From positions 62,001-126,000 of the forward strand of contig NZ_AWFF01000032.1 of assembly GCF_000682755.1 (NCBI RefSeq): a DNA stretch of 64,000 nt, written 5' to 3'. The number at the start of each line of letters is the position of its first letter. Position 1 is the stretch's first letter. The notes below the pieces were generated by a model that ran no database searches, was not told the DNA's origin, and saw only the letters and a list, made by a program, of their open reading frames with translations. This document shows, one piece after another, positions 37,603-46,307 of the stretch. The position numbers and the translations under genes were made by a program. The DNA comes from Hyphomonas beringensis. Lineage in GTDB: Bacteria > Pseudomonadota > Alphaproteobacteria > Caulobacterales > Hyphomonadaceae.

Positions 37603-38769
37603 TTAAAGCGTCCTCGCGATCAGCATTTTCATCACTTCATTCGCACCGCCATAGATGCGCTGGACGCGGGCGTCGGCATACATCTGGGCAATAGGATATT
37701 CGTCCATATAGCCGAAGCCGCCATGAAGTTGCAGGCATTCGTCGATGATCTTGCACTGCAGATCAGAGATCCAGTATTTGGACATGGACGCAGTTGCCGC
37801 ATCCAGTTCCTCCTTCAGGAGGCGCTCCGTGCAATGATCAGCAAAAACTTTAGCGACGGTTGCTTCCGTCTTGCATTCGGCCAGTGTGAACTGGGTGTTT
37901 TGGAAGTCGAAGATCGTACCGCCGAAGGCCTTGCGGCCCTTCACATATTCCACGGTCTCGTGGATGGCGCGCTCGATCATGCCGACGCCCTGCAGGCCGA
38001 TGATGTGGCGCTCCTGAGGTAGTTTCTGCATCAGCTGGATAAAGCCTTTGCCTTCCACTTCGCCCAGCAGGTTGGAGGCGGGCACCCGCACATCGTCAAA
38101 GAACAGCTCGGACGTATCGGCAGCATGCTGGCCAACTTTTTCCAGATTACGGCCGCGGCGGAAACCTTCCACCTTGTCGGTTTCAACGCCGATAATGGAA
38201 ATGCCCTTGGCGCCTTGAGTCGGGTCGGTCTTCACGCAGAGCAGGATCAGATTGGCGGACTGGCCATTAGAAATGAAGGTCTTGGAGCCATTGATGACGT
38301 ACTCATCGCCGTCGCGCTTGGCCGTCGTCTTCATCCCCTGAAGGTCAGAGCCTGCGCCCGGCTCGGTCATCGCAATGGCGGTGACAATCTCGCCAGTGCA
38401 TATGCCGGGCAGCCAGAGGCGCTTCTGCTCTTCGGTACCATAGGCTGTGATGTAGGGTGCGATGATAGCGTTGTGCAGCGTGATGCCGAAGCCGTCGACG
38501 CCTTTCCATTGCTGCTGCTCGATGATGATCGCCTCATGGCGGAAATCACCGCCTGCGCCGCCATATTCTTCCGGCACGGACGCACCGAGCAGGCCCATCT
38601 CGCCAGCCTTTTTCCAAATTTCCAGCGGGACGACACCGTCCTTGCGCCATTGCTGGACATGCGGCACACATTCTTTCTCAAAGAACTGGCCCACTGCATC
38701 GGAGAATATGTCGAGTTCCTCTTCCTGACGCCAGGCTGGCTTCGGGACATCCAATGGGCTCTCGTGCAT
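37603..38769 (-). CDS. Acyl-CoA dehydrogenase, long-chain (LCAD-like)
   Basis: FAD enzyme for the first beta-oxidation step. MTEPGAGSDLQGMKT and KTFISNG mark the FAD-binding middle domain. QLHGGFGYMDEYPIAQMYADAR and IYGGANEVMKMLIARTL form the C-terminal helical domain. The GGANE motif, in place of the usual YEGT with catalytic Glu, suggests the LCAD/IVD-like type where the base sits on another helix. Its 388 residues are normal. A dyad TTACGT-TC-ACGTAA begins 38 bases upstream of the start, a likely regulator site. Confidence 0.92.
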   Translation of the reverse strand: MHESPLDVPKPAWRQEEELDIFSDAVGQFFEKECVPHVQQWRKDGVVPLEIWKKAGEMGLLGASVPEEYGGAGGDFRHEAIIIEQQQWKGVDGFGITLHNAIIAPYITAYGTEEQKRLWLPGICTGEIVTAIAMTEPGAGSDLQGMKTTAKRDGDEYVINGSKTFISNGQSANLILLCVKTDPTQGAKGISIIGVETDKVEGFRRGRNLEKVGQHAADTSELFFDDVRVPASNLLGEVEGKGFIQLMQKLPQERHIIGLQGVGMIERAIHETVEYVKGRKAFGGTIFDFQNTQFTLAECKTEATVAKVFADHCTERLLKEELDAATASMSKYWISDLQCKIIDECLQLHGGFGYMDEYPIAQMYADARVQRIYGGANEVMKMLIARTL

Positions 38770-38806
38770 ATTTTCCTCCAGTATTTATTCGGCTCAAGCT
38801 TGCCGC

Positions 38807-38820
38807 TTACGTTCACGTAA
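38807..38820. promoter_or_regulatory. Candidate MerR/LiuR-like operator upstream of the acyl-CoA dehydrogenase gene
   Basis: TTACGT (38807-38812) and ACGTAA (38815-38820) form a perfect six-base dyad with a two-base spacer, continued by AG. The core ACGT-N2-ACGT recurs upstream of the MerR gene at 41351-41360. LiuR, a MerR regulator of branched-chain and fatty acyl-CoA degradation in proteobacteria, recognises a comparable palindrome; identity with it is inferred. Confidence 0.6.
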
Positions 38821-38946
38821 AGATGTAGCGACTGGTCAGGCCTTTTCCAGCCCTCCCCTTGCGTCAAAACGGCTGGAATTACATGAAATTTTTGTGTGGT
38901 GGCGAACCCGGCACATGCCAGGTCCGCCGCCATGACTGGAAGTCTA

Positions 38947-40731
38947 TCAGAAAACGTCTGCCGGTAGCGCCATCATGGAGCTCGCGCCCGTTTTCACCTT
39001 AGCCAGGTGAGCGGCCGCGTCTGGCAGCATCCGGTCGAGGAAGTAGCGTCCGGTCGCCAGCTTCTCTTCATAATACGGATCGCCAGATCCCTTATTCTCA
39101 ACCGCGACCTGAGCCATGCGGGCCCACATATAGGCCAGCGCCGTAATACCGAAGAGGTGCAGATAGTCGTGGCTGGACGCGCCGGCATTGTTGAAGTCCG
39201 TCATGCCATTCTGCATCAGCCAGGTTGTGGCTTCCTGCAGCTGGTCTTTCGCCTGTGACAGACCTTCGGCAAACGGCTTCAGCTCTTCATTGCCCTCTAT
39301 GTCGCTGGCAAAGTCGTCCAGCTCGGCAAAGAAGCTGAATACTGCGCGGCCACCATTCGCAGCCAGTTTACGCCCCACCAGATCCAGCGCCTGAATGCCA
39401 TTCGTGCCTTCATAGATCAGCGTGATGCGGCAATCGCGGACGATCTGCTCCAGGCCCCATTCGCGGGTAAAGCCGGAGCCGCCATGCAGCTGCAGCCCCT
39501 GATTGGCGGTCTCAAACCCCTTATGGGTGAGGTAGGCTTTCACGACTGGTGTCAGCAGCGCCATATAGTCGCCTGCCTTCTCCCGCACTTTCTCGTCCGG
39601 AGACTTGTGCTGCAGGTCGCCCTGGAATGCCGTCCAGTAGGTGAAGGCACGGGCGCCTTCGATAAAGGCTTTCTGGTCCATCAACATACGACGCACATCA
39701 GGGTGCACGATGATCGGGTCTGCAGGCTTTTCCGGATCTTTCGCGCCGGTCAGGGAGCGACCCTGAAGACGGTCTTTCGCGAAGTCCACAGCGTTCTGAT
39801 ACGCGATCGAAGCTTGGGCCAGGCCCTGCAGGCCAACACCGAGGCGCGCCTCGTTCATCATGACGAACATGGTGCGCATGCCTTTATGTTCTTCACCGAC
39901 GAGCCAGCCCGTCGCACCATCATAGTTCATGACGCAGGTGGCATTGCCGTGAATGCCCATTTTCTCTTCCAGGCCACCACAGGAGCAGGCATTGCGCTCG
40001 CCCAGTGAGCCATCTTCGCCCACCATGTATTTCGGAACGAGGAACAGGGAGATACCCTTGATGCCTTCCGGGGCGCCTTCAATACGCGCCAGCACAAGGT
40101 GGATGATATTCTCCGTCAAATCCTGCTCACCGCCGGAAATCCAGATCTTCTGACCGGTCAGCTTGTAGGTGCCGTCAGACTGCGGGATGGCTTTGGTCTT
40201 GATCAGGCCGAGGTCAGTACCGCATTGCGGCTCGGTCAAATTCATTGTGCCGGCCCATTCGGCAGATGCCATTTTAGGCCCATATTTCTGCTTCAGCTCG
40301 TCAGAGCCGCCAGCCATCAGCGCCTGAAACGCGCCATGGGTGAGGCCCGGATACATGCCGAAGGCCATGTTCGAAGAGGACACCATCTCGGTCCACGCAA
40401 TGTTCACGACATGCGGCAGCCCCTGCCCGCCCATTTCGGGATCAGTGGACAGCAGCGGCCAACCACCTTCAACCAATTGGCGGTAAGCGTCCGGAAAGCC
40501 GTCAGGTGTCTTCACGCTGGCATCATCACTACGCTTGCAGCCCTGATGGTCTCCCACAGCGTTCAGCGGGAACAGAACCTCTTTGGCAAACTTGCCACCC
40601 TCTTCCAGAATGGCATTGACCAAATCCGGCGTTGCTTCTTCAAAGCCCGGCAGATTTGAGTAGTTCTGGATCTGCAGCATCTCCTGCAGGATGAACTTCA
40701 TATCGCGGACGGGAGCATCATAACGGGGCAT
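38947..40731 (-). CDS. Acyl-CoA dehydrogenase, large (DmdC-like) type
   Basis: 594-residue acyl-CoA dehydrogenase with an extended N-terminus ([19 protein letters not shown]) and an extra C-terminal domain (about residues 465-594), the architecture of the group containing DmdC and AcdB-like enzymes. [19 protein letters not shown] is the FAD-binding loop, and [19 protein letters not shown] carries the catalytic Glu and the FAD-contact helix. The substrate is uncertain: medium or long-chain acyl-CoA, or methylmercaptopropionyl-CoA as in DmdC. Transcribed with the MerR gene upstream or from its own promoter in the 110-base gap. Confidence 0.9.
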   Translation of the reverse strand: MPRYDAPVRDMKFILQEMLQIQNYSNLPGFEEATPDLVNAILEEGGKFAKEVLFPLNAVGDHQGCKRSDDASVKTPDGFPDAYRQLVEGGWPLLSTDPEMGGQGLPHVVNIAWTEMVSSSNMAFGMYPGLTHGAFQALMAGGSDELKQKYGPKMASAEWAGTMNLTEPQCGTDLGLIKTKAIPQSDGTYKLTGQKIWISGGEQDLTENIIHLVLARIEGAPEGIKGISLFLVPKYMVGEDGSLGERNACSCGGLEEKMGIHGNATCVMNYDGATGWLVGEEHKGMRTMFVMMNEARLGVGLQGLAQASIAYQNAVDFAKDRLQGRSLTGAKDPEKPADPIIVHPDVRRMLMDQKAFIEGARAFTYWTAFQGDLQHKSPDEKVREKAGDYMALLTPVVKAYLTHKGFETANQGLQLHGGSGFTREWGLEQIVRDCRITLIYEGTNGIQALDLVGRKLAANGGRAVFSFFAELDDFASDIEGNEELKPFAEGLSQAKDQLQEATTWLMQNGMTDFNNAGASSHDYLHLFGITALAYMWARMAQVAVENKGSGDPYYEEKLATGRYFLDRMLPDAAAHLAKVKTGASSMMALPADVF

Positions 40732-40809
40732 GAAAATTTTCCTGTTAAGTATGGAATGAATGGCTACGCTGAATAGCGCGCCATTCTGGAAAAGTCGTTC
40801 TAGAGACCA

Positions 40810-40833
40810 CTGCTTCCCGCTAACGGAAAGCAG
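40810..40833 (-). other. Hairpin in the gap after the MerR gene
   Basis: CTGCTT and AAGCAG (40810-40815 and 40828-40833) with an inner CCG/CGG pairing form a stem of about ten base pairs around a four-base loop, just past the MerR stop codon. There is no T-run, so a full intrinsic terminator is doubtful; it could attenuate read-through into the dehydrogenase gene. Confidence 0.35.
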
Positions 40834-40841
40834 TCAAGGCC

Positions 40842-41321
40842 CTAAACCTCGTCAAGCTGCCTGCGGGCAATCTCGTCATAAGCGGCCAACTGCCGCTTGT
40901 TCTCATCCGACGGGCCGGTATTCGCAATTTGTGTTTCCAGCCAGGCGATACCCTTGCGCAGCTCGGTAAGAGCGGTGTCGATATCGCTGCGCTGGATTTC
41001 CAGTTCCTTGGCCTGCTTGCGGAATTTCTCCAGCGACATGCGCATCTGCGCCCGCTGGCCGTCATCCAGTACATAAAGGTCAAGGATTTCGCGGATATCC
41101 GCGAGCGGCAGGCCGAGCCGTTTCAGCCTGACGATGATGGTGAGCCGGGCCCGGTCCCTGTTCGAATAGACGCGTGTCATGCCATCCCGCGCCGGGTGGA
41201 GCATGTCCTTGTCTTCGTAGAACCGTAGCGCCCTGGGCGTTACGCCGAACTCGCGAGCAAGCTCGGAAATTGTGTAGGTGCGAGAATCCGCTGCGGAGAT
41301 TTTGGAGAGCTTGTTGGTCAT
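40842..41321 (-). CDS. MerR-family regulator of the acyl-CoA degradation cluster
   Basis: 159-residue transcription factor. The winged-helix domain starts YTISELAREFGVTPRALRFY (about residues 16-35), followed by the RVYSNRDRARLTIIVRLKRLGLPL recognition and dimer region and a long coiled-coil (about 90-155). There are no metal-binding cysteines in the C-terminus, so it is unlike CueR/SoxR and closer to LiuR-type regulators that sense acyl-CoA. No ribosome site precedes the ATG. A TTGACG-N18-TAGATT promoter would start almost at the ATG, suggesting a leaderless mRNA. Location and the shared operator-like dyads argue for control of the downstream cluster and itself. Confidence 0.85.
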   Translation of the reverse strand: MTNKLSKISAADSRTYTISELAREFGVTPRALRFYEDKDMLHPARDGMTRVYSNRDRARLTIIVRLKRLGLPLADIREILDLYVLDDGQRAQMRMSLEKFRKQAKELEIQRSDIDTALTELRKGIAWLETQIANTGPSDENKRQLAAYDEIARRQLDEV

Positions 41322-41342
41322 GGCGCAAATCTAGATCAGCCC

Positions 41343-41364
41343 TTACGCGAACGTCAACGTAAAC
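41343..41364. promoter_or_regulatory. Candidate autoregulatory operator and promoter of the MerR gene
   Basis: ACGT-CA-ACGT lies at 41351-41360, within TTACGCGAACGTCAACGTAAAC. Read on the minus strand it is GTTTACGTTGACGT, close to the site before the dehydrogenase gene. TTGACG inside it could be the -35 element, with TAGATT 18 bases on as the -10. That places the operator in the promoter, as MerR proteins require. Confidence 0.55.
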
Positions 41365-41434
41365 TTTTATTTGCTCTGAACTGGCCGCCTCATATCCGCA
41401 CCAATATTACCAATTTCTCTGATTTTCTTTACGT

Positions 41435-41449
41435 TTAACCCAGTTTTAA
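41435..41449 (+). promoter_or_regulatory. CtrA-type box upstream of the PodJ-like gene
   Basis: TTAA-CCCAGTT-TTAA is an exact match to the full CtrA consensus TTAA-N7-TTAA, 90 bases before the podJ-like start. Two GANTC sites (41483-41487 and 41514-41518), the CcrM methylation target used with GcrA, lie between box and gene. In Caulobacter, podJ is cell-cycle controlled, so this placement is consistent; binding itself is inferred. Confidence 0.7.
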
Positions 41450-41538
41450 CACGGCGCCTGTCATCAAGAGTTAAATGTGAACGAATCTGCCCGATCGGTT
41501 AATCCCGATGGGCGATTCAGCCTGTTTAGGAGATGGGG

Positions 41539-44500
41539 ATGAGCCAGACAGGGCCCTGGAGCGTTAAAGGGATCGACCAGCGCGCAAGAGATGCCGCGCG
41601 GGAGGCCGCCAGTGCGGAAGGCCTGACGCTGGGAGAATATCTAAATCGCCTTCTGATGTCTGCGGAAGCGCCCCGACCGAACGAAGTGTCCGCGCCGTAT
41701 GAGAGCCGCCGCCTGAGACCTGACGCGGCCTCCAGCACCATCGACAAGCTGACCAAGCGTATTGAAGCGACAGAGGCGCGTTCGACCCTTGCCATCACCG
41801 GCATGGATCACACGATCCTTGGGCTCGTCGCCCGGCTTGAGGACTCCGAGCACAATACGGCCTCCATGACAGGCCATGTCGAAAGCCTGCTGGACGAGCT
41901 GCGCGAAACGCATGAGGCGCTGCAGGCCAAGGTCCGCCGAATGGAGCAGGACAATTCTGCCCGTGAGAATCTTGAAGCGCTGAAATCTCTGGAAGAGGCC
42001 CTCGGCAAACTCGCCAGCCATGTCTTCGAGGAAAACGAACTCGCCCAGAACGAAGCCCAAGCCATCAAGGGCCGGGTGGAGGCGGGCTTCTCCAACCTGA
42101 ACGAACGTGTGGAAGGCGTGGAGACGCGCGTTGAGGACACACTTTCCAAAGCTGCCGCCCGAGTGGAAAAGGCCGTCGAGCAGGCTGAGCTACGCGCCGA
42201 AGGGACTGCGCGTCAGCTTTCCGAACGCCTCACCGCTCTGGAAGGCCAGGTCAATGAGAGCATGTCGACCTCCGGGACGGAAGCGCCAGATCTGGAGGCT
42301 ATGAACGCCAGGATCAGTGAGGCGGTCAACTCCATGGATTCCAAGATGGAAGGCATCCAGAACCGTCTCAACCGCGCCGAAGCCGCCACAGACACCGCCC
42401 TGCAGAGCCTGGAATCGACCTACAGTCAGCTGGACGAGAAAATCGGCACTCTGTCTGAGAGCGTCGATCCGGACATCGCCCAAAAGCTGCGCGAAGAATT
42501 CAATGCGCGCTTTGAGGATATCACGCGCTCCGTACGCGAAACGGTCGACAAGGCACGCCAGGACCTGGTGGAAGAGATTTCACGCGCAGCGTCTGCGGAT
42601 TCCTCCGAAGCCGTTGACGAGCTCCGCTCTCAACTCGGCACGGTGGAAGAGCGCATCAGTTCCAGCGAAGAGCGTCAGAACCGCGCCATTGAAGATGTCT
42701 CCGGCAAGGTCGGCGACCTGTCGTCCAGCTTGGACCAGCGCCTGCAGGACATTGAAAGCCGCGATGATGCCCTGACGAGCGATACCATACGCCAAGAGAT
42801 CAGCCAGTTTGGCGATATGGTCAGTGAGCGTATGGATGATATGGCAGGCCATGTCGATAAACGCGTCAAGGAAAGCGAACAACGCAGCGCTGATGCCATA
42901 TCCCAGATTGGTGATCAGGTGGCCAAGGTCGCCACGCGCCTGCAAGTGCGCCAAGACAAGGCCTTGCAGACACTCGCCACACAAATCGATGAAAATCGCA
43001 AGGATTCAGACAACCGGCTGTCGGATGCCCTGTCAAATGTGTCTGAACGCCTAGAGCAAATTCAGACACAGACAACAAATTCCCTCTCGCCGCTTCAGAA
43101 GGCTATCACCTCTCTGGCGACACGCCTTGAAAGCCTGGAAGACGTGACCGCCCCGGCCTATGGCACACCCTTGATGGACACCCCTTCGGCAGGTGCCGAT
43201 TTGACAGGTGGCGCATCCAGTTTCGACGAACCCCGTACCGAAGAAATTGAAACATCCGAATTTGAAGCTGATTTCGAACCTGGAATTCCGGACACGGACT
43301 TCCCTGAACCGGAACAGCCTGCGCAAAACGACGAATGGGGCCTGACCGATCATCTTGCTCAAAAGCGCTCCCCTTATGAGGAGGATATAGAGGAAGACGG
43401 CGCCCCCTTCATGGAGCTTGAGGACGAGAACGAGGACGATGATGAACTCGGCCTGTTCTTCGAAACGGCATCCGACTTTGACACGACTGGAAACATACAA
43501 GCTACGGAAGGACATGACAGCGAAGGCGACCCTCTTTTTGCATTGATTGATCCCGACGACAGCCATACCGAAGCCCGCGATTCAGACATCTTCGACTCAG
43601 AAGCCTTTGAAGATGGTATCGACACGCAGGACTTCATGGACGAAGCCGAAGAGCACGAAACGACAGAAGCAGAGACAGAAGCCCCGTCTGAAGCTCACCC
43701 TGAAGAGGCCGAGAATTATATCGCAATGGCGCGCCGCGCAGCGATTGCCGCCTCGACCGGCGCGCCCTCTGCACGTAGGGACAAGACGGTCCCCGCCAAG
43801 GCAAACCGCTCCAACAGCAAGATGCCGCTTTATGCGGCCGCGTCTGCCGTTGTGATCACCGGCGCCGCTGTTGGGGGATATTTGTACCTGCGGGGCACTC
43901 AGGACGCGCCACAAGTATCAACTGCCGCAACACCCCAGGACACGCCTTCTGCAATCCCCGCTTCTGAAGATATTGCTCCGGAGACGGAAGATGTGTCTTT
44001 CGGAGCAGACTTGCCCCAGGCTGCAGAAACAGAGGCTGAGACGCCATCTCCTGCGACTGGCGACATGGATGACATACTCTTTGACCGTGAAGCAGAGGCC
44101 GCGCCTGTTACAGAAACCAGCCCGGAAACGGCTATTAGCCCTGACGCCGCTGCAAACCCGTCAATCATGTCCGCCACGATTGTTCAGAAGGCTCCCACCT
44201 ATGAGCCGATCCCGGAGACGGATACGCTGGAAGGCGCCGCCTCAGCAGGCAACCCCGTCGCGCGCTTTACGCTCGCGCAACAATACCTCTCTGAAGGACA
44301 GCTTCAGGAAGGCGCGGACCTCATGCAGGAGGCGGCGGCCAGCGGCCTAGCTATAGCGCAATACAGGCTTTCGAAACTGCATGAAAAAGGCACGGGCGTT
44401 CCGAAGGATCTCGCCCTTGCACGCCAATGGACCGAGCGCGCTGCCGTTAATGGTAACGTCAATGCGATGCATGACCTTGCCGTCTTCATGGCGCAAGGCG

Positions 44501-45009
44501 ATGGCGGACCGCAAAGCTATGCCGGCGCGGTCGAATGGTTTCGTCAGGCTGCGGAATATGGCATCGTGGATAGCCAGTACAATCTCGGTATCCTCTATGA
44601 GGAAGGCCTGGGCATCAGCCCGAACCTGAGCGAGGCACTCTACTGGTTCAGCGTGGCCGCCCAAAATGGAGATGCCGCCGCCCCGGCGAAAGTACGTGAA
44701 CTAAGCGCCAAGCTTTCACCGCAAGCCGCAGCGACTGTCCAGAACCGTGCTGAATTGTGGAATGCCGCCCCGTCCAACAATATGGTGAATGGCCATTTTG
44801 CCCTTCAGTCCTGGCAACTCGGCAACCCTCAACAAGTCAGAGCCATTCAAACCGCCCTGAACACACTGGGTTATAATGCGGGCACGCCGGATGGCATTCT
44901 TGGGGCATCCACCGCCACAGCGATCCGCGAGTATCAGTCCGACAGCGGATTGAAAACAAGCGGCCGCGTGACAGAAGAACTGATTGAGCAGCTCAACGCA
45001 GGTGCCTGA
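41539..45009 (+). CDS. podJ: PodJ-like polarity protein
   Basis: Large polar-organiser homologue. The N-terminus WSVKGIDQRARDAAREAA and LGEYLNRLL matches the conserved start of alphaproteobacterial PodJ-type proteins. Residues about 60-540 are long cytoplasmic coiled coil, 550-740 an acidic disordered linker. One membrane helix (LYAAASAVVITGAAVGGYLY) lies near 762-781. The periplasmic part has Sel1 repeats (about 900-1060, e.g. AGNPVARFTLAQQYLSEGQL) and a C-terminal peptidoglycan-binding domain (YNAGTPDGILGASTATAIRE). I use the ATG at 41539 because AGGAG lies six bases before it, whereas it abuts the earlier ATG. 1156 residues, somewhat longer than Caulobacter PodJ. Confidence 0.8.
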   Translation: MSQTGPWSVKGIDQRARDAAREAASAEGLTLGEYLNRLLMSAEAPRPNEVSAPYESRRLRPDAASSTIDKLTKRIEATEARSTLAITGMDHTILGLVARLEDSEHNTASMTGHVESLLDELRETHEALQAKVRRMEQDNSARENLEALKSLEEALGKLASHVFEENELAQNEAQAIKGRVEAGFSNLNERVEGVETRVEDTLSKAAARVEKAVEQAELRAEGTARQLSERLTALEGQVNESMSTSGTEAPDLEAMNARISEAVNSMDSKMEGIQNRLNRAEAATDTALQSLESTYSQLDEKIGTLSESVDPDIAQKLREEFNARFEDITRSVRETVDKARQDLVEEISRAASADSSEAVDELRSQLGTVEERISSSEERQNRAIEDVSGKVGDLSSSLDQRLQDIESRDDALTSDTIRQEISQFGDMVSERMDDMAGHVDKRVKESEQRSADAISQIGDQVAKVATRLQVRQDKALQTLATQIDENRKDSDNRLSDALSNVSERLEQIQTQTTNSLSPLQKAITSLATRLESLEDVTAPAYGTPLMDTPSAGADLTGGASSFDEPRTEEIETSEFEADFEPGIPDTDFPEPEQPAQNDEWGLTDHLAQKRSPYEEDIEEDGAPFMELEDENEDDDELGLFFETASDFDTTGNIQATEGHDSEGDPLFALIDPDDSHTEARDSDIFDSEAFEDGIDTQDFMDEAEEHETTEAETEAPSEAHPEEAENYIAMARRAAIAASTGAPSARRDKTVPAKANRSNSKMPLYAAASAVVITGAAVGGYLYLRGTQDAPQVSTAATPQDTPSAIPASEDIAPETEDVSFGADLPQAAETEAETPSPATGDMDDILFDREAEAAPVTETSPETAISPDAAANPSIMSATIVQKAPTYEPIPETDTLEGAASAGNPVARFTLAQQYLSEGQLQEGADLMQEAAASGLAIAQYRLSKLHEKGTGVPKDLALARQWTERAAVNGNVNAMHDLAVFMAQGDGGPQSYAGAVEWFRQAAEYGIVDSQYNLGILYEEGLGISPNLSEALYWFSVAAQNGDAAAPAKVRELSAKLSPQAAATVQNRAELWNAAPSNNMVNGHFALQSWQLGNPQQVRAIQTALNTLGYNAGTPDGILGASTATAIREYQSDSGLKTSGRVTEELIEQLNAGA

Positions 45010-45035
45010 CGCGACCCGCGTTGAGCCATTGATCA

Positions 45036-46307
45036 TCAGGGCTTGTGATACGCCATCGGGCGCTCACTTTCATCAAGATTGAGATACCGGTCCCGCAGGC
45101 GCGTCTGACGGGATTCGAGAGACTGCGTTTCCCCATCAATGATGACGGCGACCGGGCCGGAAGTAACTTCCAGCGGGTCCCCATCCCAGGCGACAACATC
45201 TGCGTGCGCGCCTGGTGCAAGCGTTCCGTATCCGGTCATGTTGAATATCTCGGCCGGTGTGACGGTCAGTGCGGCCAGCGCATCATCAAAGTCCAGCCCA
45301 TTGGCCACCGCATTGCCGGCAATCTGGCTCGCCAGACGTGCCTGCTCGACAGAATCCCCGACATTTGCAATCGCAAAAGTGACGCCTGCATCGGCCAGTC
45401 GGCTGGCATTCTCTGACGTCGCCGCCAGATGCTCGAAGCTGGAGGGCAGATTGGAGAACGCGTCCACGATAACCGGAATATCAAGCTGGGCCAGGCGCGG
45501 CGCAACACGCCAGGCCTCATCTGCGCCCACAATCACAAATTTCAGATTAGGTTGTTCTTCCGCCAGATCCATCACCGCGTTCAGGTCGCTCGCGCGGTTA
45601 GCCCGCACCATAATCAGCTGCTGACCCCGTGCGGCCGGGCTGAAGGCCTGGGCATCCAAACGCTTGAGTGCGTCGCCTTCGCTATTGGCTATGTAACGCG
45701 TCGGATAGGACCGGCCATCGTCCAGAGCGGCCTTGAGTGTTGCCATGGCAGACGCGCGCGAACCACCTGTCAGGCCTGCGCCGGCCTCGCCAAGTGCGAT
45801 GACGGTGAACGCTTTCTCCTCAAGCGGCGTGTCGAGATCGCCGCTCGTATCCGCGATGAAGCCCTGTCCGCCGAACATTGTATTGCCTGTCTGCGGCGCA
45901 ACGACCAGACGCGTAAAGCCTTCGATACGGGTCACATCAATCGCCGTCGCGTCAGGATTGAACCCGTCTGCGGCATTGAGTGAGATGGAATATACGGATG
46001 CCCCCGCCCGGGCGTCATTGGTCGGGTCTTCGGCCCCGACCTCAACCAGTCCTGTCTGCGAATAGGCAGAGATCAGTCCGGGGGTTACCCATTTCGCGGA
46101 TATCTCGGAGGCCCCATCCGGCACAGATGTGCTGGCGCCGCCAACGGCCGTAATACGGTCATCTTCGATCACCACAACGCCGTTCTTGATGGTGCCCTGG
46201 CTTGTGCCAGTCCATACATTCTCTCCACGGATGACATATGTGTCTGCCAGTGCGGGCGCGGTCAGGCAGGTAAAGGCCGCGAGGGCTGTTGCAAGACTCT
46301 TCCTCAT
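45036..46307 (-). CDS. Exported amidohydrolase-like protein lacking metal ligands, probable pseudoenzyme
   Basis: 423 residues with a signal peptide ([17 protein letters not shown]). The amidohydrolase frame is clear: [37 protein letters not shown] and the C-terminal [21 protein letters not shown]. The metal-binding HxH expected after PGLI is replaced by AYSQ. The whole protein has only three histidines (in FEHLAA, GAHADV and the terminal YHKP), so none of the usual His ligands is left. It overlaps its intact paralogue by four bases (ATGA). A structural or regulatory partner role is inferred. Confidence 0.82.
   Translation of the reverse strand: MRKSLATALAAFTCLTAPALADTYVIRGENVWTGTSQGTIKNGVVVIEDDRITAVGGASTSVPDGASEISAKWVTPGLISAYSQTGLVEVGAEDPTNDARAGASVYSISLNAADGFNPDATAIDVTRIEGFTRLVVAPQTGNTMFGGQGFIADTSGDLDTPLEEKAFTVIALGEAGAGLTGGSRASAMATLKAALDDGRSYPTRYIANSEGDALKRLDAQAFSPAARGQQLIMVRANRASDLNAVMDLAEEQPNLKFVIVGADEAWRVAPRLAQLDIPVIVDAFSNLPSSFEHLAATSENASRLADAGVTFAIANVGDSVEQARLASQIAGNAVANGLDFDDALAALTVTPAEIFNMTGYGTLAPGAHADVVAWDGDPLEVTSGPVAVIIDGETQSLESRQTRLRDRYLNLDESERPMAYHKP

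Noticed and set aside
38900-38932. Imperfect long hairpin downstream of the DmdC-like gene as a terminator
   Set aside because: Bulged stem with several wobble pairs and no T-run on the minus strand, so I do not call it.
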